The notes beneath the pieces are model-generated. The model was not told the DNA's origin and did not search any database. It worked only from the letters and a program-made list of their open reading frames with translations. This document shows, one piece after another, positions 45,387-54,105 of a stretch of 64,000 bases of DNA. The position numbers were made by a program, and so were the translations under genes. The stretch is from Prochlorococcus sp. AG-347-J22 (GTDB lineage Bacteria > Cyanobacteriota > Cyanobacteriia > PCC-6307 > Cyanobiaceae): contig QCBY01000007.1 of the NCBI GenBank assembly GCA_003279005.1, forward strand, positions 16,052 to 80,051. The letters are read 5' to 3'. Positions within the stretch are counted from its first letter, which is position 1. Every line of letters starts with the position of its first letter.

Positions 45387-45799
45387 AAGTAACTATGTAT
45401 TGAATAGATTACAACTCCCCAAATTTGTATATCAATATGATTTCTAAAACTGAAGTCTGGATAATTGTGATTTTCTGCTTTTAAATATAATTCATTATTT
45501 TTTATGGATAATCTTTTTATCGTAAATTCTCCATCTATCATTGCAATTATAATATTCCCTGGTTTAGCAGTTAAACTCTTATCTACTATTATTAAATCTT
45601 TATCTTTAATTCCTGAATTTATCATTGAGTCACCTTTTACTCTAAGAAAAAAAGTACTAAAAGGATTAGATATTAAATGCTCGTTTAAATCAATATTTTC
45701 CTCAGTATAGTCATCTGCAGGAGAAGGAAAACCTGCCGATATCGAGTCACTTAATAATGGAATCTTCACATTTTTAAAAGCTGAATCAGAAGGGAGCAA
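45383..45799 (-). CDS. umuD: SOS mutagenesis protein UmuD (S24 peptidase)
   Basis: This 138-residue S24/LexA-like protease self-cleaves on the RecA filament and then joins UmuC. The cleavage site Ala22-Gly23 (SISAGFPSPADDY), nucleophile Ser58 (VKGDSMINSGI) and general base Lys95 (GEFTIKRLS) are visible. The start is TTG (45799-45797); there is no ATG near. A LexA-type palindrome ends 13 nt before the start, overlapping the probable -10. It is translated with umuC (4-nt overlap). Confidence 0.92.
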   Translation of the reverse strand: MLPSDSAFKNVKIPLLSDSISAGFPSPADDYTEENIDLNEHLISNPFSTFFLRVKGDSMINSGIKDKDLIIVDKSLTAKPGNIIIAMIDGEFTIKRLSIKNNELYLKAENHNYPDFSFRNHIDIQIWGVVIYSIHSYL

Positions 45800-45811
45800 A
45801 GCTTTGAGTTG

Positions 45812-45827
45812 TAGTACATATATACTA
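45812..45827 (-). promoter_or_regulatory. LexA-type SOS operator of umuDC
   Basis: The 16-bp sequence TAGTACATATATACTA (45812-45827) is a near-perfect palindrome with half-sites TAGTA and TACTA, close to the cyanobacterial LexA pattern RGTACNNNDGTWCB. It lies 13 nt upstream of the umuD start and covers the likely -10 region, so repressor binding would block transcription. It is the only such box seen in the window. Confidence 0.7.
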
Positions 45828-45891
45828 TATATTAAATTCCTTAAATTGTGTTTGTTTTTAGAGTTTTATATATAATCTTTAATCTTCTATT

Positions 45892-46305
45892 TTATGCACG
45901 ATGATAAGGAGAATTATTTGAAATAGAAATAGCTCTATAAATTTGTTCGAGTAGAATTAATCTTGCAAGTTCATGAGGAAAAGTAAGAGAAGAGAGGCTT
46001 AGTAAAAGATGAGATTTCTGTTTAATGTCTGTAGGGATCCCATCGGCATCTCCTATAAGAAAATTAATTTTTTTATTTTTAAAATTTAAAAGTAAAGATG
46101 TTAATTCTACTGAACTGAAGGATTTACCTTCTTCAGAAAGGCAAATAATAATATTATTAACTGGAATATTATTAATATTGAAGCTTTTAGACTCATTAAT
46201 AATGAGCTCAGGCATCCTTTTTTTGTATTGATTAATCCCTTCTTTTATCCAATTTTTTTTTATTTTACCAATAGCATTTATTGATAATCTATTAGTCTGA
46301 AGCAT
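45892..46305 (-). CDS. rlmH: 23S rRNA pseudouridine1915 N3-methyltransferase
   Basis: This 137-residue SPOUT methyltransferase modifies the ribosomal helix 69 pseudouridine. The SAM pocket segment [14 protein letters not shown] is followed by the knot motif [20 protein letters not shown] and the terminal [10 protein letters not shown], all diagnostic. The usual GGPEG-type motif is varied to GDADGIP here. The length is slightly short but complete. It sits 20 bp downstream of a hypothetical gene on the same strand. Confidence 0.88.
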   Translation of the reverse strand: MLQTNRLSINAIGKIKKNWIKEGINQYKKRMPELIINESKSFNINNIPVNNIIICLSEEGKSFSSVELTSLLLNFKNKKINFLIGDADGIPTDIKQKSHLLLSLSSLTFPHELARLILLEQIYRAISISNNSPYHRA

Positions 46306-46325
46306 AGAAAATAAGAAAATTTCCT

Positions 46326-46637
46326 TTATTCATCAAGAAGATAATTAAATTCGTCATAAAGCTCATCTTCAATCGATAAATTGTTTGAGTAATTAGTTTT
46401 TCTAGAATTTAAATTATGAAAACTATCCTCACAATTTTTTAATAATGGATTTTCTTTTGTTGTTTCACTTATATCGTCGGAATTATCAATTATAGAATAG
46501 AAAATCTTGGATGGGTCATCAACTTTGGATGAATTATTAAGTTCTTGCTGATTTCTACATGAGTTATTATTGTTCACTAAATTTCTTTGTGTAATAAAAG
46601 TACCGAGTTTATCTAGATTTTTTTTTGATAGGCCCAT
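46326..46637 (-). CDS. hypothetical protein (103 aa)
   Basis: This is a 103-residue, very Asn/Ser/Asp-rich protein without any hydrophobic core, predicted to be largely disordered except at its ends: a short helix [15 protein letters not shown] and an acidic end [12 protein letters not shown]. No family recognised. Its start is close to the TAAA microsatellite (46647-46680) in the divergent space with ksgA, so its 5' leader may contain the repeat (as TTTA). Confidence 0.5.
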   Translation of the reverse strand: MGLSKKNLDKLGTFITQRNLVNNNNSCRNQQELNNSSKVDDPSKIFYSIIDNSDDISETTKENPLLKNCEDSFHNLNSRKTNYSNNLSIEDELYDEFNYLLDE

Positions 46638-46646
46638 ATTATTTAA

Positions 46647-46680
<34 letters not shown>

Positions 46681-46681
46681 G

Positions 46682-46710
46682 AGATATATATGTATATATC
46701 TATTTATAAT
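46682..46710 (+). promoter_or_regulatory. ksgA promoter with inverted repeat at the -35 position
   Basis: A perfect -10 TATAAT (46705-46710) lies 24 bp before the ksgA ATG. Where the -35 box should be there is instead a perfect inverted repeat of 9-bp arms, AGATATATA and TATATATCT (46682-46690 and 46693-46701, 2-bp spacer). This looks like an operator rather than a -35 element. Confidence 0.55.
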
Positions 46711-46734
46711 TTAAACACATAAATTCTCTTTTGG

Positions 46735-47565
46735 ATGAATACAAAAAACTGTCATCAAAAAAAAAGATTTGGTCAACATTGGTTAGTAAATAATTTGATA
46801 TTGGAGAAGATAAAAGAAGTAGCAGAACTTGAAGAAAAAGATTTTATTCTAGAAATTGGGCCAGGAAGAGGAGCTTTGACATCACAATTGCTAAATTCAA
46901 AAATTAGTAGATTACACGCTGTTGAATTGGATAAAGACTTAATTGATTATTTAAACAATAAATTTAAAAATTATAAAAAATTTTCACTACAGCAAGGAGA
47001 TATTCTTTCAACAAATCTTGAATCTATAAACAAAAAAATTACAAAAGTGATAGCAAATATTCCATATAATATTACTGGCCCAATATTAGATATTTTCATA
47101 GGCAGATTAGGCATAGTTAGTAAGAACAATTACGAGAAAATAATTTTTTTGATGCAAAAGGACGTTGTAGATAGGATCTTATCTGAGGATGGCAATAAGA
47201 ATGCAGGAGCTCTTAGTGTGCGGATGCAACTCATTTCTAATATTAGAAGAGTATGCGATGTACCTCCATCTTCTTTTAATCCACCTCCAAAAGTATTTTC
47301 TTCTTTGGTTGTTTTTGAACCATTAAGACAAGATTTGCGGTTAGATATTAAATTAGAGAAATATATTGATAAACTTCTTCGAATTTCATATAACTCAAGA
47401 AGAAAAATGATAAGAAATACTCTTAATTCAATACTTTCAGAGGATGAGATAAAGAAATTATCGGAATCATCTGAAATATGCTTTAATTTAAGGCCTCAAG
47501 ATATTTCAATTAATAAATGGATTAAGCTTGCAGAAGCCTGTATTAAAATAAGAAATGTGAATTAG
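46735..47565 (+). CDS. rsmA: 16S rRNA dimethyladenosine transferase
   Basis: This 276-residue KsgA/RsmA dimethylates two adenines in helix 45 of 16S rRNA. The opening [18 protein letters not shown], the SAM site [14 protein letters not shown] and the catalytic [11 protein letters not shown] are diagnostic, along with the [15 protein letters not shown] segment. Length is normal. ispE follows after 4 bp, so these two are on one transcript, an order often seen in cyanobacteria. Confidence 0.95.
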   Translation: MNTKNCHQKKRFGQHWLVNNLILEKIKEVAELEEKDFILEIGPGRGALTSQLLNSKISRLHAVELDKDLIDYLNNKFKNYKKFSLQQGDILSTNLESINKKITKVIANIPYNITGPILDIFIGRLGIVSKNNYEKIIFLMQKDVVDRILSEDGNKNAGALSVRMQLISNIRRVCDVPPSSFNPPPKVFSSLVVFEPLRQDLRLDIKLEKYIDKLLRISYNSRRKMIRNTLNSILSEDEIKKLSESSEICFNLRPQDISINKWIKLAEACIKIRNVN

Positions 47566-47569
47566 TTAG

Positions 47570-48508
47570 ATGTCATTATTACCCAAAACTAAAATTTGTG
47601 TTAAGTCACCAGCAAAGATAAACCTTCACCTTGAAATTATCGGAAAAAGAGAAGATGGATTTCATGAATTAGCAATGATAATGCAAAATATTGACCTTTT
47701 TGACTATATAGAATTTGAAAATAACCAAATAGGTGAGATTGAATTAAACTGTGATAAATCAGATCTAAGTCTTAATCAGGATAACTTAATAATAAAAGCA
47801 GCGAATTATTTAAAGGAGATATCCAATGATAAGGATTTAGGAGCTAATATATTTCTAAAAAAAAATATTCCTATTGGTGCTGGCTTAGCTGGTGGCTCTA
47901 GCAACGCAGCTGCTTCATTAATTGGACTTAATAGATTATGGAATTTAAAGCTTGAATATGAAACCATTCTTTCACTTTCAGCGAAATTAGGTTCAGATGT
48001 ACCTTTTTTTATAAATGGAGGAAGACAATTCTGTTTTGGAAGGGGAGAAATTCTTGAAAAGTACAATTTTGAATCTGAATACGGTGTAATACTTTTAAAA
48101 AATCCAAATATTTCAATCTCAACAGCAGAAACTTATAAAAAATATAGTAAAGAGTTTTGTTCAAATAACTATGCAGAATCTTACAAAACAAATGCTATTA
48201 GAAATTCATTAAGAATAAATGGATTCAATAAACATAATTCTTCAGAACAAATGATAAAAGTAAAAAATGATTTACAAGTTATTGTTGAAAAAGAAAATGA
48301 TTCGGTAAGGCATGCATTATATCTACTTTCAAATTTGAAAAATTGCTTTTCGTTATCAATGAGTGGTTCTGGCCCAACATGTTTTGCTCTTTTCAAGGAT
48401 ATAAATATAGCTACTGAGGTTTTTGAACAAAATAAAAAAATATTTAATAATCATGGATATGATGCATGGGTCTGTAAATTAATTAATAGTGGTATCACCT
48501 TTTTTTAA
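47570..48508 (+). CDS. ispE: 4-diphosphocytidyl-2-C-methyl-D-erythritol kinase
   Basis: This 312-residue GHMP kinase of the MEP isoprenoid pathway supplies carotenoids, phytol and quinones. The opening KSPAKINLHLEIIGKREDGF, the ATP-binding PIGAGLAGGSSNAAASL and the C-terminal SLSMSGSGPTCFALF motifs are all visible. The ATG at 47570 is 4 bp after the ksgA stop. A DUF3082 gene follows after 23 bp. Confidence 0.95.
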   Translation: MSLLPKTKICVKSPAKINLHLEIIGKREDGFHELAMIMQNIDLFDYIEFENNQIGEIELNCDKSDLSLNQDNLIIKAANYLKEISNDKDLGANIFLKKNIPIGAGLAGGSSNAAASLIGLNRLWNLKLEYETILSLSAKLGSDVPFFINGGRQFCFGRGEILEKYNFESEYGVILLKNPNISISTAETYKKYSKEFCSNNYAESYKTNAIRNSLRINGFNKHNSSEQMIKVKNDLQVIVEKENDSVRHALYLLSNLKNCFSLSMSGSGPTCFALFKDINIATEVFEQNKKIFNNHGYDAWVCKLINSGITFF

Positions 48509-48531
48509 AATTTTGATTATTTTCAACAAAA

Positions 48532-48849
48532 ATGAACGATCAGAAAACTTCAATTAACAAAGAAAATAGTGAAACTAAACCTACTCCTGAAAAAGGTCCT
48601 TTAAGTTTTATTAGTGGTTCATTAACAAGTTTTTTACTTTGTATATTTTTTTATTTTATAAGCAATAAGATTGCAATCTATTTTTCACTGCATAAACCAT
48701 CCAACTCATCTGAGATTGTTCAAAGTATTTCATCAAGTATTAATACATTAATTATTGGATTGTCCTTCTTATTAACTTTTTCCTTTGCTTTTATAGGATT
48801 AGGACTTTTTATTGTTTTTATTCGAACTTTTTTGGTTAAAAAAATTTGA
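48532..48849 (+). CDS. DUF3082 family membrane protein (105 aa)
   Basis: This 105-residue protein has two membrane spans: FISGSLTSFLLCIFFYFI (about 26-43) and a second LIIGLSFLLTFSFAFIGLGL (about 75-94), joined by a loop with IYFSLHKPSNSS. This matches the cyanobacterial DUF3082 family, which has no known function and sits beside ispE in several marine genomes. The N-terminal 25 residues are polar and flexible. Confidence 0.7.
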   Translation: MNDQKTSINKENSETKPTPEKGPLSFISGSLTSFLLCIFFYFISNKIAIYFSLHKPSNSSEIVQSISSSINTLIIGLSFLLTFSFAFIGLGLFIVFIRTFLVKKI

Positions 48850-48884
48850 GATACTAATATTATTAAAAAAACAATTGTTTTTTA

Positions 48885-48980
48885 ATGTCTTTACATGACT
48901 TAGGCCTGCTTATATTATTACTTTCTCCAGGCATGATTTTGTCAATAATTCTACTTATAACTTTTGCTGAGGGAGGTTAA
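48885..48980 (+). CDS. single-helix microprotein (31 aa)
   Basis: A 32-codon frame starts at ATG 48885 and ends at TAA 48978-48980. The peptide begins MSLHDLGLLILLLSPGMIL and continues SIILLITFAEGG, so it is nearly all one membrane span with a Pro-Gly kink. It lies between the DUF3082 gene and pdhB in the same direction. A near-palindrome of A and T runs just before it may end the upstream transcript. Similar size to small photosynthetic subunits, but unidentified. Confidence 0.5.
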   Translation: MSLHDLGLLILLLSPGMILSIILLITFAEGG

Positions 48981-49031
48981 TTCAACCTTGATGGTATAAA
49001 TTTATATATATGATTAATTACGGAATTACTC

Positions 49032-50015
49032 GTGGCTGGTACCTTATTATTTAACGCTTTGAAAGAAGCAATTGATGAAGAAATGGCAAATGATGTGAAT
49101 GTTTGTGTCATGGGAGAAGATGTTGGTCAATATGGTGGTTCGTATAAAGTAACTAAGGATCTATATGAAAAATATGGAGAATTAAGAGTTTTAGATACCC
49201 CAATTGCTGAAAATAGTTTTACTGGTATGGCTGTTGGCGCTGCTATGACAGGATTAAGGCCTATAGTTGAAGGTATGAATATGGGTTTTTTACTTTTAGC
49301 CTTTAATCAAATATCCAATAACATGGGTATGCTGAGATATACAAGTGGTGGTAATTATAAAATACCAGCGGTAGTTCGTGGTCCTGGTGGTGTAGGAAGG
49401 CAATTAGGTGCTGAACATAGTCAAAGATTAGAGGCTTATTTTCATGCTGTCCCCGGCATTAAAATTGTTGCTTGTAGTACTCCTACTAATGCAAAGGGTC
49501 TAATGAAAGCAGCTATAAGGGATGATAATCCTGTTTTATTTTTTGAACATGTACTTTTGTATAACTTGTCTGAGGAATTACCTGATGGAGATTATGTATG
49601 TTCTTTGGAGCAGGCTGACTTAGTTAAGGAAGGTAAAGATATTACAATTTTAACTTATTCAAGAATGAGACATCATTGTTTAAAGGCTATTGAAGAATTA
49701 GATAAGAAAAATATTGATGTGGAATTAATTGATCTGATAAGCTTAAAACCCTTTGATATAGAAACTATTTCAAAATCTATAAAAAAAACTAATAACGTAA
49801 TTATCGTTGAGGAGTGTATGAAAACTGGAGGCATAGGAGCAGAATTGATTGCTTTGATTACTGAAGAATGTTTCGATGATCTAGATACTAGACCTGTAAG
49901 ATTATCTAGTCAGGATATACCTACTCCTTATAATGGAAATCTAGAAAATTTAACCATAATTCAACCTCATCAAATAGTCGAAAAAGTTGAAGAAGTAATC
50001 AATGGGAGTATTTAA
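49032..50015 (+). CDS. pdhB: pyruvate dehydrogenase E1 beta subunit
   Basis: This 327-residue E1 beta subunit of the pyruvate dehydrogenase complex starts at GTG 49032 ([19 protein letters not shown]). Motifs are [18 protein letters not shown] near the start, [18 protein letters not shown], and the C-terminal transketolase domain with [16 protein letters not shown]. The heterotetramer makes acetyl-CoA with E2 and E3. The alpha subunit gene is elsewhere. secD follows after 3 bp. Confidence 0.95.
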   Translation: MAGTLLFNALKEAIDEEMANDVNVCVMGEDVGQYGGSYKVTKDLYEKYGELRVLDTPIAENSFTGMAVGAAMTGLRPIVEGMNMGFLLLAFNQISNNMGMLRYTSGGNYKIPAVVRGPGGVGRQLGAEHSQRLEAYFHAVPGIKIVACSTPTNAKGLMKAAIRDDNPVLFFEHVLLYNLSEELPDGDYVCSLEQADLVKEGKDITILTYSRMRHHCLKAIEELDKKNIDVELIDLISLKPFDIETISKSIKKTNNVIIVEECMKTGGIGAELIALITEECFDDLDTRPVRLSSQDIPTPYNGNLENLTIIQPHQIVEKVEEVINGSI

Positions 50016-50018
50016 CAA

Positions 50019-51482
50019 ATGAAAAGAAGGCAAGGTTGGCTTTTTTTTATAATTTTTCTTCTAACTTTTTCAATTTATTTATTAATTAATTTTCCATTGC
50101 AATTGGGATTAGATTTAAAAGGAGGTTCTCAACTTACTCTTCAATTAATTAAAGATGATGGGAAAGTTACTAATGAAGAACTAGAGGCTGTAAATGCAGT
50201 TTTAGATAAACGTGTAAATAATTTGGGAGTAGCAGAGTCTAATTTACAAACCTTGGGAGGCGATCAATTAATTTTGGAGTTGCCAGGTGAACAAAATCCT
50301 TTGTCAGCCTCAAGGATATTGGGTAAAACTGCTTTATTAGAATTTAGAACTCAAAAAGAAAATACTAGTTCCCAATTAAAAAACCTTCAACTACAAAGAT
50401 TTCAAATAAATGATTTAATTGATCTATTTAATTCCGTGGATAAACAAAATGAGGACAAGTTATTGCTCATAAATAATAATCTTTCTGCATTGCAAAATGA
50501 TATAAATTATTCTTCTAGTAATCAAGATTTATATGATAAATTGATCGATACCAAGAAATACATAAGTAACGAAATTACAGCTTTGTTTAATAAAACAGAT
50601 TTAACTGGAAAAGATTTAATAAATGCTGGTAGAAGGCAAGAACAAACAAATAATAATTGGGAAGTTTTATTATCTTTTAATAATGAAGGTGGTGAGAAAT
50701 TTGCTCAAATTACAAAATCAATAGCAGGTACTGACCAACTATTATCAATTGTTCTTGATGGGGAATCGATTAGTGAAGCTAGCGTTGGAAGTCAATTTAT
50801 AAACACTGGAATTACGGGAGGCTCAGCTACAATAAGTGGAAATTTTTCAGCTGAGAACGCCAGAGAATTAGAAGTTCAACTTAAAGGTGGTTCTTTACCT
50901 TTACCCATTGAAATTGTTGAAACTAATACTATAGGACCTTCTCTTGGTTCAAAAAATATTATGAAAAGTCTTTATGCTGGAATTTTTGGATTAATATTTG
51001 TTGGCGTATTTATGATTTTTAATTATCGAATTTTAGGATTTGTTTCTGTTATCTCATTAATATTTTATGGGTTTTTTAATTTGGCACTTTATTCTTTGAT
51101 ACCAGTTACTTTAACTTTGCCTGGAATAGCTGGATTGATCCTAAGTATTGGCATGGCTGTAGATGCAAATGTTTTAATTTTTGAGAGAATTAGAGAAGAA
51201 CTCATTGATGGAAATACTCTTATAAAATCTATTGATAGTGGATTTAAAAGAGCTAATTCTTCTATTGTCGACGGTCACATTACCACATTCTTAAGTTGTT
51301 TTGTATTGTTTATTCTAGGTACTAATTTTGTAAAAGGATTTGCAGCAACACTCGGTATTGGTGTTGTGATAAGTTTATTTACCTCATTAAATTGTTCCAA
51401 AACTATTTTAAGATTTTTAACTGGTTATCAGTCATTAAGACAAAAAAATCTTTATTTAAAAAATAATACTAACTACATCTAA
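50019..51482 (+). CDS. secD: protein translocase subunit SecD
   Basis: This 487-residue SecD uses the proton gradient with SecF to pull proteins through SecYEG. The first span is followed by QLGLDLKGGSQLTLQL (about residues 28-43). A large periplasmic P1 domain of roughly 270 residues comes next, and five C-terminal spans, including IAGLILSIGMAVDANVLIFERIREEL (given in part), contain the conserved Asp and Arg of SecDF channels. Length and topology match cyanobacterial SecD. Confidence 0.94.
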   Translation: MKRRQGWLFFIIFLLTFSIYLLINFPLQLGLDLKGGSQLTLQLIKDDGKVTNEELEAVNAVLDKRVNNLGVAESNLQTLGGDQLILELPGEQNPLSASRILGKTALLEFRTQKENTSSQLKNLQLQRFQINDLIDLFNSVDKQNEDKLLLINNNLSALQNDINYSSSNQDLYDKLIDTKKYISNEITALFNKTDLTGKDLINAGRRQEQTNNNWEVLLSFNNEGGEKFAQITKSIAGTDQLLSIVLDGESISEASVGSQFINTGITGGSATISGNFSAENARELEVQLKGGSLPLPIEIVETNTIGPSLGSKNIMKSLYAGIFGLIFVGVFMIFNYRILGFVSVISLIFYGFFNLALYSLIPVTLTLPGIAGLILSIGMAVDANVLIFERIREELIDGNTLIKSIDSGFKRANSSIVDGHITTFLSCFVLFILGTNFVKGFAATLGIGVVISLFTSLNCSKTILRFLTGYQSLRQKNLYLKNNTNYI

Positions 51483-51508
51483 TTTAAAATTCCTCCATTT
51501 TCATATTC

Positions 51509-52426
51509 ATGTCAATTTTAAGTTTTAATTTAATTAAAAATAAAAATAAAATTTTTGGATTTTCTTCTTTTCTTATCCTTTTAAGTTTAATTGGCATATT
51601 ATATTCAACTTTTAATACATCTTTTAAAAAACCTATCAATCTTGGAATGGATTTTATTGGAGGAAATGAATTAAGAGTTGAAAGAATTTGTGACAATGAA
51701 TGCGATAAGATTTCTCCAGATTTAGTTGTTGAAAAATTAAGAGGATTTTCTAATATTAAAAATATTTCAAATAATATTAAATTACAGATTCAAAATAATA
51801 ATAGATTAATTTCAATTAGAACACCTTATTTAACAATAGAAGAATCAAATGATCTAATTACCAATTTGGATAAATTAGTAGGACCTTTAAACTACGAAAG
51901 TAAAGACTCGAGAATTATAGGTCCCAAACTTGGGAAAAAACTTCTTACAAATTGCGCTACCTCATTATTAGTTTCTTTAGTTGCCATATCTTTATATATA
52001 TCTTTTCGATTTGATAAAAAGTATGCATTGTTTGCATTATTAGCTTTATTCCATGATTTGTTAATAGTATTTGGTGTTTTTTCTTGGTTAGGTATCATTT
52101 TATCTATAGAGGTAAATAGCTTGTTTGCTGTTTCTTTATTAACAATTGCAGGCTATTCAGTTAATGATACAGTTGTGATCTTTGACAGAATCAGAGAAAA
52201 TCTTAAACAAAGTTCAAATAACTATAATGAAACTATTCAAATTTCCATAAATGAATCCTTTAGAAGAACATTTTTTACTAGTTTTACAACCCTAATTCCT
52301 TTAGTAACTCTTATTATTTTTGGCTCGTACTCACTCCTTTGGTTTTCAATTTCTTTATCATTAGGAATTTTAATTGGTAGTTATTCAAGTATTTTATTAG
52401 CCCCTTCCTTTCTAATTAAAGATTAA
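51509..52426 (+). CDS. secF: protein translocase subunit SecF
   Basis: This 305-residue SecF has an N-terminal span, the GMDFIGGNELRVE loop, a periplasmic domain and five spans with AGYSVNDTVVIFDRIREN, equivalent to the SecD motif. It forms the SecDF unit with the preceding gene, 26 bp away and in the same direction. Located in cytoplasmic and thylakoid membranes by family knowledge. Confidence 0.94.
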   Translation: MSILSFNLIKNKNKIFGFSSFLILLSLIGILYSTFNTSFKKPINLGMDFIGGNELRVERICDNECDKISPDLVVEKLRGFSNIKNISNNIKLQIQNNNRLISIRTPYLTIEESNDLITNLDKLVGPLNYESKDSRIIGPKLGKKLLTNCATSLLVSLVAISLYISFRFDKKYALFALLALFHDLLIVFGVFSWLGIILSIEVNSLFAVSLLTIAGYSVNDTVVIFDRIRENLKQSSNNYNETIQISINESFRRTFFTSFTTLIPLVTLIIFGSYSLLWFSISLSLGILIGSYSSILLAPSFLIKD

Positions 52427-52444
52427 ATTATTAGATTAATCTAT

Positions 52445-52627
52445 ATGAAAGTAAATTACTATTTAATTTTATTATTTTCTTTAGTTTTAATTGATCTATC
52501 TACAGAAATAAGAATTTTGTTTGATCATTTTACATTCAATTCTTTATATTTTGCATTATCAAAACATCCTCTCTCTTTCTTTATTCTTTTTTCTTATCCA
52601 TATTTATATAGGAAATTAACTAGATAA
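52445..52627 (+). CDS. small membrane protein (60 aa)
   Basis: A 60-residue hydrophobic protein with two spans, VNYYLILLFSLVLIDLS and LSFFILFSYPYLY, and a basic end (RKLTR). It follows secF by 18 bp and its last 12 bases overlap the convergent AI-2E permease gene. It may be a real secDF-linked small protein, or a chance frame in A+T-rich DNA. Confidence 0.45.
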   Translation: MKVNYYLILLFSLVLIDLSTEIRILFDHFTFNSLYFALSKHPLSFFILFSYPYLYRKLTR

Positions 52628-53677
52628 TATACGTCCCTTACCATTTGTTAATTCTTTAATTAAAACTTGAATTACAACTGCAATCGGTAAAGATAATACT
52701 AACCCTAAAGGCCCAAATATAAAAGTAAATCCAAATTGAGATATTAATGTCAAGCCAGGAAGTAAATTTGTTTTTTTCTTTAAAATAGATGGCATTATTA
52801 AATAACTCTCTATATTTTGAATGATTATATAAGAACCTAAAACAGCTAAGGGTTTCCAGAAGTTATCTAAAAGTGCTATCGATATCGGAAATATTCCACT
52901 TATTACGGGTCCAATATTAGGAATTATGTTTAAGATCATCGCGATGATTGCATTTGAGACCACATATTTAACATCTAAAATTGTTAGAGCTATTAAAGAT
53001 AGTAAACCAACTGATAATGAACTTATAACCATAGAAAAAGTCCAATTGCTTAATGCAACATTACATTTATCAAATATAAGTCTAAATTTATTTCTATAAA
53101 CTTTAGGAATAACAAGTAGTACTCCTTCCTTATAAGCATTTGGTTCAATAGATATCATAAGACTCACTACTAATACAAACAATATTCTTATCAATCCAGA
53201 ACCAAGGTTACCTGCTAAATTAATTATATTTATAAAGCTCTCTTGAATTGCCTTAGCAATGGTTGCACCATCTGGAATAGGGACTACATCATTAACTAAA
53301 TTGAATATATCTAGGACGTTTTCAGATTCTTCACCGTAAAGTAAATCGTTAAATTTGTTTAAATTAGAATTAATTAAGATATTAATTCTTGATAATCCGT
53401 TTGGAATATCAATTAATAGGTCATTAAATTCTCTTATGAAGGGAGGTAATACAAGAATTGCAATTATAAATATGATGAATGATATTACTACTAAAACAAT
53501 CAATAAAGAAATAGATCTTGGTAGTTTTAAACCAGTTTGAATTTGATTACATAAATTACAAACAACATTAGAAATTACTAAGGAACAAATTATTAAAAGA
53601 ATGAAATCCCTTAAAGTCCATATTAATAAAGCGCTGATTGTTACTACAGCAAATTTAAAATAGAAGGAACGATTCAA
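52616..53677 (-). CDS. AI-2E/PerM family membrane protein
   Basis: This 353-residue protein of the AI-2E transporter superfamily has about seven to eight spans and a large polar loop (about residues 85-160) between early spans. The conserved NIIPNIGPVISGIFPISIAL segment (about 242-261) and the terminal FGPLGLVLSLPIAVVIQVLIKE are diagnostic. Family members export quorum autoinducer or other small molecules, or act as ion/proton antiporters; the role here is not known. It is 15 bp downstream of psb28. Confidence 0.83.
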   Translation of the reverse strand: MNRSFYFKFAVVTISALLIWTLRDFILLIICSLVISNVVCNLCNQIQTGLKLPRSISLLIVLVVISFIIFIIAILVLPPFIREFNDLLIDIPNGLSRINILINSNLNKFNDLLYGEESENVLDIFNLVNDVVPIPDGATIAKAIQESFINIINLAGNLGSGLIRILFVLVVSLMISIEPNAYKEGVLLVIPKVYRNKFRLIFDKCNVALSNWTFSMVISSLSVGLLSLIALTILDVKYVVSNAIIAMILNIIPNIGPVISGIFPISIALLDNFWKPLAVLGSYIIIQNIESYLIMPSILKKKTNLLPGLTLISQFGFTFIFGPLGLVLSLPIAVVIQVLIKELTNGKGRILSS

Positions 53678-53692
53678 TTTTAGAAAAATTGC

Positions 53693-54046
53693 TTATTTCT
53701 TCTCAGAGTATCCTAATCCATTTGATTTGGCATAACTATTAGCAAATCTCATAAATCTATCAAAATCAGGCTTGGTTTTCCAAATATAGATACCCTCAAG
53801 AAACATTGGATCTCCATCTACAAATTTAACTTTAACCTCTCTAGTTAAAATTTCACCTTCAGAATCTATCATCTTCATTCCTGTAATCTCACCATCAGCA
53901 ATCGAAGATAATGCTTGAGGTTTTTCAAAAATAAATATTGCCTGTCCAGTAGTTCCATCATTTCCTCTTGTTAATCTAATTTCCGGCACTACAGGTTCAT
54001 CAACTCCATCATAGAATTGAATTTTAGCTTGTTTATCCGCTGCCAT
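53693..54046 (-). CDS. psb28: photosystem II assembly factor Psb28
   Basis: This 117-residue Psb28 (13-kDa protein) binds the cytoplasmic face of photosystem II assembly intermediates near the QB site. It begins [19 protein letters not shown] and contains [37 protein letters not shown] and [20 protein letters not shown], characteristic of the family. Length equals the cyanobacterial norm. It is transcribed on the minus strand ahead of the AI-2E gene. Confidence 0.95.
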   Translation of the reverse strand: MAADKQAKIQFYDGVDEPVVPEIRLTRGNDGTTGQAIFIFEKPQALSSIADGEITGMKMIDSEGEILTREVKVKFVDGDPMFLEGIYIWKTKPDFDRFMRFANSYAKSNGLGYSEKK

Positions 54047-54105
54047 AATAATTTTGAGGTTAATTATATATTGTAGATAAAAAAAGAATTATTCGTTATA
54101 AAAAT

